Below, piece by piece: positions 7,636 through 14,307 of a stretch of DNA of 64,000 nt (its first letter is position 1; each line of letters opens with the position of its first letter). The DNA comes from Hymenobacter sp. UV11 (GTDB lineage Bacteria > Bacteroidota > Bacteroidia > Cytophagales > Hymenobacteraceae). The stretch is from NCBI RefSeq assembly GCF_004684095.1, contig NZ_SRII01000004.1, forward strand, positions 62,001 through 126,000. Direction: 5' to 3'. The position numbers and the translations under genes were made by a program. Below the pieces are notes generated by a model. It made no database searches. It saw only the letters and a list, made by a program, of their open reading frames with translations, and was not told where the DNA came from.

Positions 7636-8505
7636 ATGGCTGATAAACCCACTATTTTCCCGCCTCAATCACAGGACGCGGGCGCCGGCAAGCCCGGCCT
7701 CGAATACAAGATGACCCCTGAGCCCGAATTTATTCGCGAAGGCTACAAGGGGGCCGACAAGCTGAAGGGGAAAGTGGCCCTTATCACGGGCGGCGACTCG
7801 GGCATCGGGCGCGCCGTGGCCGTGCATTTTGCTGTGGAGGGCGCCGATGTGGCCATCTGCTACTTTCCCACCGAGCAGCAGGACGCCGAAAAGGTGCAGG
7901 AGATAGTTCGGGGCCACGGCCGCCGCTGCCTGCTGCTGCCCGGCGACCTGAAAAACCCCGCTTTCTGCCAGGAAATAGTGGACCGCACGGTGGCCGAGCT
8001 GGGCGGGCTCAACATCCTCGTCAACAACGCGGCCGAGCAGAACTGGCACGACTCGCTTGAAGAAATCAAGGACGAAGAGCTCGATAGCATCTTCAACCTC
8101 AACATCATTGCCATGTTCCGCATTTCGCGGGCGGCCGTGAAGCACCTGAAGGAAGGCGATTCCATTATCAATACGGCCTCGGTCAACGGCTTCAAGGGCA
8201 ACGAGTTGCTGCTCGACTACACCTCCACCAAAGGCGCTATCACGGCTTTCACGCGGGCGCTGTCGTTGCAGCTCATCAAGAAAGGAATCCGGGTCAACTC
8301 GGTGGCGCCGGGTCCCATCTGGACGCCCTTTATCACGGGGGTAGGGCTGCTCAAGCTGCCGCTTTTCGGCCATGACACGCCGATGGGCCGCGCCGGCCAG
8401 CCTTCCGAAGTAGCGCCGTCCTACGTGTTTCTGGCTTCGGAAGACGCTTCGTACTTCTCGGGCCAAACGCTGCACCCCAACGGCGGCTCGGTGGTAAACG
8501 CGTAA
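7636..8505 (+). CDS. SDR-family oxidoreductase (YghA / GSP39-like)
   Basis: A 289-residue short-chain dehydrogenase. It has the nucleotide motif TGGDSGIGRAVAVHF, NNAAEQ, the active-site serine in NTASVNG and the catalytic pair YTSTK. The N-terminal extension (MADKPTIFPPQSQ through GYKGADKLKGKVALITGG) is typical of the YghA/YdaD group, usually annotated as NAD(P)-dependent general-stress alcohol or aldehyde reductases. The substrate is unknown. The ATG at 7636 is chosen over upstream in-frame starts because homologues begin with this proline-rich segment. Confidence 0.88.
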   Translation: MADKPTIFPPQSQDAGAGKPGLEYKMTPEPEFIREGYKGADKLKGKVALITGGDSGIGRAVAVHFAVEGADVAICYFPTEQQDAEKVQEIVRGHGRRCLLLPGDLKNPAFCQEIVDRTVAELGGLNILVNNAAEQNWHDSLEEIKDEELDSIFNLNIIAMFRISRAAVKHLKEGDSIINTASVNGFKGNELLLDYTSTKGAITAFTRALSLQLIKKGIRVNSVAPGPIWTPFITGVGLLKLPLFGHDTPMGRAGQPSEVAPSYVFLASEDASYFSGQTLHPNGGSVVNA

Positions 8506-8525
8506 GCTGGTTTTGCTAACATTCT

Positions 8526-8558
8526 TGTTGCCAGTCTTTTATTAAAGGGCTGGCAACA
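8526..8558 (+). terminator. Hairpin after the SDR gene
   Basis: TGTTGCCAG pairs with CTGGCAACA around a 15-base loop, 20 bases after the SDR stop codon. There is no T-run after the stem, so it may be a weak terminator or an mRNA 3'-end stabiliser. Confidence 0.4.
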
Positions 8559-8625
8559 TCGCTTTCGGCCCGTGCGTAAGAGGTTGCATTCGCGGGTAAA
8601 ACCCCTCCTTAGGCTTCTTAAACTC

Positions 8626-9288
8626 ATGACTACCAAATTCATCCTGCTGGCTTCGGCCGCCGCTTTCACGTTTGCTTCCTGCTCGCAGGATGCCAAAACC
8701 ACTGAAACCACCACGACCACCCTGCCGGCCGGCACCGACACTACGCGGGTAACGGCCGTTGATACGCTGGCCTACCGCAACGCGGCCGATGAACTGACTA
8801 CTCGCGTAGCCGCCGACCTGCACAATACCGACGCGGCCTTCCAAAGCCGCTTGCAGCAGGTTTACTACACCCGCGGCCGCGCCTTGCGCGACATCGATAC
8901 CCGCTACACGGCCGACACCACCGGTCGCTACGCTGCCGTGAAGGCCGTGAATGACCAGACCAGCACCACGGTAAAAACCATCGTGCCCGCCGCCGAATAC
9001 ACCACCTACACCAGCAACGCCGGCAACTACTACGCCGGCCCGTACTCGGCCACTACCCGGGCCGTGGCCAAAGCCACCGAAACCAAGCCTAGCCTGGGCG
9101 CCCGCGTGGGCCAGGGCTCGGGCGTGAAGAAGCTGGAGAACAGCGAGGATGAGGGCAAAGTGAAGTACAACAACGGCGCTAAAATCAAGCGCAGCGACGA
9201 CGGCTCGCTGAAAATCAAGCGCGCCGACGGCACTAAGGTTAAGATTGACGAAAACGGCCACCGCACCGTGAAAAAAGGCCTGTTCTAG
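8626..9288 (+). CDS. Uncharacterised lipoprotein with C-terminal lysine-rich repeats
   Basis: The product is 220 residues with a lipobox TFASC at about position 17, then a Thr-rich linker. A helical middle follows (AADELTTRVAADLHNTDAAFQSRL), then a lysine-rich tail of short beta-like repeats (GKVKYNNGAKIKRSDDGSLKIKR, KADGTKVKID). I do not recognise a family; the tail resembles short strand-turn repeats. The start at 8626 begins a signal peptide directly, and a terminator follows at 9313. Confidence 0.7.
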   Translation: MTTKFILLASAAAFTFASCSQDAKTTETTTTTLPAGTDTTRVTAVDTLAYRNAADELTTRVAADLHNTDAAFQSRLQQVYYTRGRALRDIDTRYTADTTGRYAAVKAVNDQTSTTVKTIVPAAEYTTYTSNAGNYYAGPYSATTRAVAKATETKPSLGARVGQGSGVKKLENSEDEGKVKYNNGAKIKRSDDGSLKIKRADGTKVKIDENGHRTVKKGLF

Positions 9289-9312
9289 CCCCCGCCGGCT
9301 TCCAGTGCTCAC

Positions 9313-9343
9313 GGCCCGCTTCCCTCCGGAGGCGGGCCTTTTT
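9313..9343 (+). terminator. Rho-independent terminator
   Basis: GGCCCGC pairs with GCGGGCC around a TTCCCTCCGGAG loop and is followed by five T. Confidence 0.85.
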
Positions 9344-9363
9344 GGTGGGGGTAGGGGCGAGTG

Positions 9364-9394
9364 ATTGAGGGTAAGAGGCTGGGCTGTATCTTTC
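9364..9394 (+). promoter_or_regulatory. Candidate promoter of the aldehyde dehydrogenase gene
   Basis: TTG at 9364-9366 and TATCTTTC at 9387-9394 are separated by 20 bases, close to the Bacteroidota TTTG-N19-TAnnTTTG layout. The final G of the -7 box is missing. The ATG lies 63 bases further on. Confidence 0.5.
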
Positions 9395-9456
9395 AGCACC
9401 TCAACTACCTACGGCCGACTTTTCGCCGGCGCTGGCTCCTATTCCACCCGTTGTCC

Positions 9457-10920
9457 ATGTCTGCTTTTACTGCTCAGCCGGCCGCGCCGCCCGCTACCGC
9501 CGCGCCGCCCGCTGCCAACTGCTTCGCCGCCGAGTTTGCCGCCCTGCGGGCCAATGCCCCGGCGCTGCGCGCCGAAGACGTCGCTGCCCGCCGCCGCCGC
9601 CTGGGCCAGCTGGCCGACTGGATTATGGCCAACCGCCAGGCCATTCAGCAAGCACTTTTTCAGGATTTTAAGAAGCCACCCGAGGAAACCGACCTCACCG
9701 AAATCTGGCCCTCGCTCACCGAAGTAAAGCACAGCAGCCGGGAGTTGAAAAAGTGGCTGGCTCCGCGCTCGGTGGGCACGCCCCTGGCCCTGCTGGGCAC
9801 CAAAGGCTGGGTGCAGGTCGAGCCCAAGGGGGTAGTGCTCATCATTGCGCCCTGGAACTACCCGTTTTACCTGGCCCTCGACCCGCTGGCTTCGGCCCTG
9901 GCGGCCGGCAACGCGGTGGTTATCAAGCCCGCCGAGCAAACGCCCGCCACCTCGGCCCTGCTGCGCCGGATGGCCGAAGCGCTGTTTCGGCCCGACGAGG
10001 TGCTGGTGCTGGAGGGGGGTAGGGAGGTGGCCAGCGAGCTGCTGCGCCTGCCCTGGGACCATATTTTCTTCACCGGCTCGCCCCAGATTGGCAAAATCGT
10101 GATGCGCGCCGCCGCCGAACACCTCAGCGGCATCACGCTGGAGCTGGGCGGCAAGAGCCCGGCCATCGTGGACGAAACCGCTAACCTGCGCGACGCGGCC
10201 GAAAAAATCGTGTGGGGTAAATTCCTGAACGCAGGCCAAACCTGCGTGGCGCCCGACTACCTGCTGGTGCAAGCCAGCGTACACGATGAGCTGCTGGCCG
10301 AGATGAGCCAGGCTGTAGGCCGGTACTACGGGCCCGATAATGAGGCGATTAAAGCCTCCAAGTCCTTCGCCCGCATCGTCAATGCCCACCACTTCGCCCG
10401 CCTGGCCGCCCTGCTCGAAGACGCCCAGACGCGCGGCGCCATCGTGGCCCAGGGCGGCAGCTACGACGAGCGCCAGTGCTACATCGAGCCCACCATCCTC
10501 ACCGACGTGCCCGCCGGCGCCACCATCCTCGAAGAGGAAATATTCGGCCCGCTGCTGCCCGTGCTCACCTTCGAGCACCTGCCCGAAACGGCCGCCTACG
10601 TCAACGCCCGCCCCAAGCCGCTGGCCCAGTATGTGTTCACCACCAGCCCGGCCAACTGCCGCTACTTGCTCGATAGCATCGCGGCCGGCGGCGCGGCCGT
10701 GAACGAGACGATTATCCAGCTCGCGCATCCCGACTTGCCCTTTGGCGGCGTCGGCAACAGCGGCCTGGGCAAGGCCCACGGCCACGCGGGTTTTCTGGCT
10801 TTCAGCAACGAAAAAGCCGTACTGAAGCAGCGTGTGGGACTCACCGGCATCAAGCCCTTCTACCCCCCCTACACCGGTCGGGTGCGCCGCCTGCTGGGCC
10901 TGCTGCTGAAGTATTTATAA
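9457..10920 (+). CDS. Aldehyde dehydrogenase, ALDH3-like
   Basis: A 487-residue NAD(P)+-dependent aldehyde dehydrogenase. It carries IIAPWNYPFYLALDPL, the nucleotide segment FFTGSPQIGKIVMRAAAEHL, the general-base glutamate in LELGGKSP, and the catalytic cysteine in NAGQTCVAPDY. The C-terminal PFGGVGNSGLGKAHG is also typical. The APDYLLV context after the cysteine and the short length place it with class 3 or fatty and coniferyl aldehyde dehydrogenases. The upstream frame is open, but the ATG at 9457 is the first plausible start and lies downstream of a promoter-like sequence. Confidence 0.92.
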   Translation: MSAFTAQPAAPPATAAPPAANCFAAEFAALRANAPALRAEDVAARRRRLGQLADWIMANRQAIQQALFQDFKKPPEETDLTEIWPSLTEVKHSSRELKKWLAPRSVGTPLALLGTKGWVQVEPKGVVLIIAPWNYPFYLALDPLASALAAGNAVVIKPAEQTPATSALLRRMAEALFRPDEVLVLEGGREVASELLRLPWDHIFFTGSPQIGKIVMRAAAEHLSGITLELGGKSPAIVDETANLRDAAEKIVWGKFLNAGQTCVAPDYLLVQASVHDELLAEMSQAVGRYYGPDNEAIKASKSFARIVNAHHFARLAALLEDAQTRGAIVAQGGSYDERQCYIEPTILTDVPAGATILEEEIFGPLLPVLTFEHLPETAAYVNARPKPLAQYVFTTSPANCRYLLDSIAAGGAAVNETIIQLAHPDLPFGGVGNSGLGKAHGHAGFLAFSNEKAVLKQRVGLTGIKPFYPPYTGRVRRLLGLLLKYL

Positions 10921-10928
10921 GGGTATCT

Positions 10929-11567
10929 TTGGGTAAAAACAAGCATATAGGACCAGCAGAAATAGCCACGCGGCACTACACGCCGGAAGAGTATTTTGAG
11001 CTGGAAGCGGCCAGCGAAGTACGCCACGAGTACTTTGAGGGTGAAGTGTTTGCGATGGCGGGGGCTAGCAAAGCACACAATCTGTTGGCCCAAAATCTGG
11101 CCGTAAGCCTGCGCACTGCCTTGCGGGGTAAAGGCTGCCAGACTTTCGTGGAGGATGTTCGGCTCGTAATGAAGGAAAACATCCATTACGTGTACCCTGA
11201 CGTGCTGGTGACCTGCGACCCTACCGACCGCCACGACGACTATCTGGTGCGCCATCCGGTCCTGATTGCCGAAATCCTGTCGCCCTCCACGGCCGAGTGC
11301 GACCGCACCGGAAAATTCGCCAATTACCAGAAAATACCAAGCCTGCGCCACTATCTGCTCGTGTCGCAGTCAGCCTGGGTGGTCGAGTGGTTTCGGCGCG
11401 ACGAAGCAGGGCAGTGGATTTATACCCTGCTGCACGAGCCCACCAGCGTGCTGCAAATCCTCGACCTAGGCTTGACATTACCCCTGCGCGCGCTGTACGA
11501 GGATACCGACGTGGCCCCGTTGCGCGCACAGCCTGCCCCCGACCCACTGCCGCCCGGTAGTTGCTAA
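10929..11567 (+). CDS. Uma2-family (DUF820) putative restriction-like endonuclease
   Basis: The product is about 212 residues. HYTPEEYFELEAASEVRHEYFEGEVFAMAGAS is the classic Uma2/DUF820 start. The PD-(D/E)xK-like core follows as YVYPDVLVTCDP and LIAEILSPSTAECDRTGKFANYQKIPSLRHYLLVSQ. The family has a nuclease fold; its biological role is unknown. No ATG or GTG is available near the N-terminus, so the annotated start is a TTG whose bases lie within a TATCTTTG sequence at 10924-10931. The real start may therefore differ by a few codons. It begins 8 bases after the aldehyde dehydrogenase. Confidence 0.83.
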   Translation: MGKNKHIGPAEIATRHYTPEEYFELEAASEVRHEYFEGEVFAMAGASKAHNLLAQNLAVSLRTALRGKGCQTFVEDVRLVMKENIHYVYPDVLVTCDPTDRHDDYLVRHPVLIAEILSPSTAECDRTGKFANYQKIPSLRHYLLVSQSAWVVEWFRRDEAGQWIYTLLHEPTSVLQILDLGLTLPLRALYEDTDVAPLRAQPAPDPLPPGSC

Positions 11568-11799
11568 CAAAAACGCAGCGCCGCACTTCCCAAGCCCAGC
11601 CCAGCTTGCTTCCAGAGCTTTGACAGCGGGAAGCCGGGGAGCAGCAGCGCCTGGGCTGCGCCGGTATCAGGATTCGTGCTTCCGGCTTTTACCGTTGGTT
11701 TTGGGGAAATAATGGTCGGGGAACAGCGAGGCAGCCTTTCATAACTAAAAAAATAGTTTGACCTAACTTATTCATTAAAAGTAAGTTAAGCGTCTTGTA

Positions 11800-11830
11800 G
11801 TTGGGTAAGCTTAGGGATAATGTAACCTTG
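11800..11830 (+). promoter_or_regulatory. Promoter of the first DUF2382 gene
   Basis: TTG at 11801-11803 and TAACCTTG at 11823-11830 are separated by exactly 19 bases, a close fit to TTTG-N19-TAnnTTTG. An inverted repeat AACTTA/TAAGTT sits about 15-35 bases upstream of the -33 element. The remaining bases of the 291-base gap before the ATG show no other gene. Confidence 0.65.
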
Positions 11831-11858
11831 TTGCTTTGTTCTGCGTAAAAATGTATAT

Positions 11859-12323
11859 ATGAACGATGATTCCCGCCCATTATCTACGCCTGACAACACT
11901 ACTGAGCGCTTATCGGCCATCTTGGCTAATAGCCCAGTAGTGTTGCCCGTTGTGGAGGAGCAGGCGGCCATCGAACGTGAAGTAACTGAAACCGGGCGAG
12001 TACGCATTACTCGTCAGGTGCACGAAACGAACGAGGAGATTAACGTCCCTCTGCAGCACGAGGAGGTAGAGGTGGAGCGCATTTCGCTCAACCAAACCCT
12101 GCCGGCTGGGGCTACCGCCCCCGGCATTCGCTACGAAGGCGAAACGATGATTATCCCAGTGGTGCGTGAGGTGGCGGTGGTAGAAACCCGCCTGCTGCTC
12201 GTGGAAGAGCTGCGCGTAACCAAGCGCCAGGTCACCACCCAGCACACGGAGTCGCTGCCCCTGCGGCACGAAGAACTCACCGTTGAGCGCCTACCCCCCC
12301 TGCCCACGGGCAGTACCAACTGA
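11859..12323 (+). CDS. YsnF/AvaK-domain (DUF2382) protein
   Basis: The product is 154 residues and shows two related charged repeats: IEREVTETGRVRITRQVHETNEEINVPLQHEEVEVERI and VVETRLLLVEELRVTKRQVTTQHTESLPLRHEELTVERL. The pattern of a conserved Pro, Leu, then HEE and VER is typical of the DUF2382 or YsnF/AvaK domain, a stress-associated domain in bacteria. No signal peptide. Its own promoter lies at 11800. It precedes a second, larger DUF2382 gene in the same orientation. Confidence 0.8.
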   Translation: MNDDSRPLSTPDNTTERLSAILANSPVVLPVVEEQAAIEREVTETGRVRITRQVHETNEEINVPLQHEEVEVERISLNQTLPAGATAPGIRYEGETMIIPVVREVAVVETRLLLVEELRVTKRQVTTQHTESLPLRHEELTVERLPPLPTGSTN

Positions 12324-12488
12324 CTTATCTAGTAAGGTTCCTTGGTCGGTAGACTCGCCTTACCGCCTGGCTTTTTCGCTGTTTTCAGCGGTGGCCGGGC
12401 CCGTAAGGTGGTCCGTTAGCGCAAGCTAGCATACTGACCAGAAACCTGCTACAACTAATTTTATTTTTTAACTCTTAATCCTATTCCC

Positions 12489-13289
12489 ATGAATAATCAA
12501 ACCGTAATTAGCATATTTAATACTGCCAACGAAGCCCAGCAAGCCGTACAGAACCTAGAACAAGCGGGCTTCAAGCTAGACTTTGTAGACGTGGCGCACC
12601 GCGAGGCCGCCAACCAAGGCATGGGCCGCACCAGCGACGATAGTATCGGCGGCTTCTTCAGCTCCCTGTTTGGGGGCGAGGACAACGACGACGCCCGTAA
12701 CTATCTGGCGGCTGCTAAGCGTGGCTCGTCGGTAGTCACCGTCCACGTCGATTCGGCCGACCAGAGCCAGCGCGCCGCCCGTATTCTCGATGAGGCCGGC
12801 GCCGTAGACGTAGATGGCGGCATGAACGCTAACGCCGACAAGCAGCCTAACGCCAACGCCAGCAACCACGCCCCGAACAATCAGTCGGGCGATGCGATGC
12901 AGAAGGCGCAGGTTATCGAAGAAAAGCTGCAGGTAGGCAAGCGCACGGAGCAAACCGGCGGCGTGCGTCTGCGTTCACGCATCGTGGAGAAGCCGGTAGA
13001 AGCCAGCGTGCGTCTGCGGGAGGAACACGTGACCGTGCAGCGCAATCCCGTCAATCGCCCCGCTACGGAAGCTGACTTTAAGGCTTTCAAGGAAGGCGAA
13101 ATTGAAATAACGGAGCGCGCCGAGCGGGCCGTAGTAGCCAAGGAAGCCCACGTAGTAGAAGAAGTATCGCTTGGTAAGAAAGTAACTGAGCACGAGAAAG
13201 TTATCCACGATACCGTGCGTAATACGGAGGTCGAGGTAGAGCAAATTCCGAGTAAGAAGAAGTTGGCCAAGGCCGACGCCGCTTACTAA
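12489..13289 (+). CDS. General-stress-type protein with N-terminal GSP17M-like and C-terminal DUF2382 domains
   Basis: The product is 266 residues. The first 100 or so (VISIFNTANEAQQAVQNLEQAGF, GGFFSSLFGGEDNDD, SSVVTVHVDSADQSQRAARILDEAGAVDVD) resemble the GSP17M-like domain of general stress proteins. A polar Asn-rich linker follows. The C-terminal half is a DUF2382 domain (VIEEKLQVGKRTEQTGGVRLRSRIVEKPVEASVRLREEHVTVQRNPVNR, then VAKEAHVVEEVSLGKKV). Such two-part proteins are common in desiccation- and radiation-tolerant bacteria. The pair with the gene at 11859 suggests a stress island, which is inference. A strong terminator follows. Confidence 0.82.
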   Translation: MNNQTVISIFNTANEAQQAVQNLEQAGFKLDFVDVAHREAANQGMGRTSDDSIGGFFSSLFGGEDNDDARNYLAAAKRGSSVVTVHVDSADQSQRAARILDEAGAVDVDGGMNANADKQPNANASNHAPNNQSGDAMQKAQVIEEKLQVGKRTEQTGGVRLRSRIVEKPVEASVRLREEHVTVQRNPVNRPATEADFKAFKEGEIEITERAERAVVAKEAHVVEEVSLGKKVTEHEKVIHDTVRNTEVEVEQIPSKKKLAKADAAY

Positions 13290-13330
13290 GGAAAGCGCAA
13301 AAGAATAGCGCTACCCAGCGCTAAATAAGA

Positions 13331-13363
13331 AGCGGGCTGTCATCACGACAGCCCGCTTTTTTT
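13331..13363 (+). terminator. Rho-independent terminator
   Basis: AGCGGGCTGTC pairs with GACAGCCCGCT around an ATCAC loop and is followed by seven T. The next 150 bases to the end of the minus-strand lipoprotein hold nothing recognised. Confidence 0.92.
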
Positions 13364-13516
13364 GTGTAAAGCTCTTATTTTCAGTATATATTGCCGCTTT
13401 AGCAAGTAAAAAGTCGCTTGTTTTTGCGCGCAGCGTGAGGCAATAACACACGACTTTCACTAACTCAAACAGCTTTTGATGGTAACCTCTTGCTCTGAAA
13501 ACGAGCGGCTTCGCTG

Positions 13517-13930
13517 CTATTTCCGCATCTCGGCCTGAATCTGGGCCTGCTTCACCTGCATTCCGCGGTAAGCGGCAGGGCCAAGCACTTGGCGCAGCTC
13601 CTTGTCGGAGGCGGTGTTGATGCGCGTGAGAGCAGCATTGAGTTGGGGCGAGGCGGCTGGATACTGCTGGCGCGCGGCGTTAACCTGCGTCACGGTTGAG
13701 GTGAGAACCTGGCGCGCCTTGGCCGTTTGCTCGGGGGTAAGGTGCAGCACGGTGGTCATGGCATCGGCCAGGTCGCGGGCGGCGGTGGGGGGGGTAGGCG
13801 AGTCGGGCGTGCGCACGGTTTCAACTACCGGCGGGGCGGGCGCTGCATCGCGGTGGCGGTGAAAGATGGAACAGCTGGAAGCGGTCAGGCTCAGGGCCAG
13901 CGCCGAAAGAGCGAGTCGAGTGGGAGTCAT
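13517..13930 (-). CDS. Small lipoprotein with a Spy/LTXXQ-like helical domain
   Basis: The product is 137 residues. MTPTRLALSALALSLTASSC is a lipoprotein signal peptide. The rest is helical, with LHLTPEQTAKARQVLTSTV and ASDKELRQVLGPAAYRGMQVKQ, which recall the LTxxQ pattern of Spy/CpxP-like periplasmic proteins. The start at 13930 is preferred over the ORF's earlier start because the preceding 51 residues lack signal-peptide character. The homology is weak. Confidence 0.65.
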   Translation of the reverse strand: MTPTRLALSALALSLTASSCSIFHRHRDAAPAPPVVETVRTPDSPTPPTAARDLADAMTTVLHLTPEQTAKARQVLTSTVTQVNAARQQYPAASPQLNAALTRINTASDKELRQVLGPAAYRGMQVKQAQIQAEMRK

Positions 13931-14095
13931 AATCCGCAGGAAGAGCGAAGGGAAGTGTCTAGGCGGTAGGGGTACGGAGAAAACCACGGTTGGGTATAAA
14001 TACCGGCCTAAAAAGGGCCTTGGTAAAAGCCTTTCACCCTGGCTATGTGCGAGCCTAATAGTTGTGAAGCGCAGCTCCAGCACGTGCTGGGAAAA

Positions 14096-14162
14096 GCCTC
14101 GCCGGCCATTTACGAAATAATTCGTAGTATATACGAATTATTTCGTAAATGGCCGGCGAGGC
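14096..14162. repeat. Perfect 31-bp palindrome with 5-base loop
   Basis: The left arm 14096-14126 and right arm 14132-14162 are exact reverse complements with loop GTATA. The outer part is GC-rich (GCCTCGCCGGCC) and the inner part AT-rich (TTTACGAAATAATTCGTA). It lies in the 377-base gap between two minus-strand genes, on neither side of an obvious T-run. Confidence 0.92.
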
Positions 14163-14230
14163 CAGTATTTTACCCGTCAGGTTCTCTGTTTCGGCGCAAG
14201 CAGCACGCGGCTAACGCACTTGCCGGCCGT

Positions 14231-14274
14231 AAAAAGCCATTTCCAGGGCCTGGTTTCCCACGCTCTGGAAATGG
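14231..14274 (-). terminator. Terminator of the hybrid histidine kinase gene
   Basis: Read on the minus strand, CCATTTCCAG pairs with CTGGAAATGG around an 18-base loop and is followed by CTTTTT. It lies about 34 bases after the kinase stop codon. Confidence 0.75.
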
Positions 14275-14307
14275 ACAAGATACTAGGTCGGCGCCAATGC
14301 GCACCGG

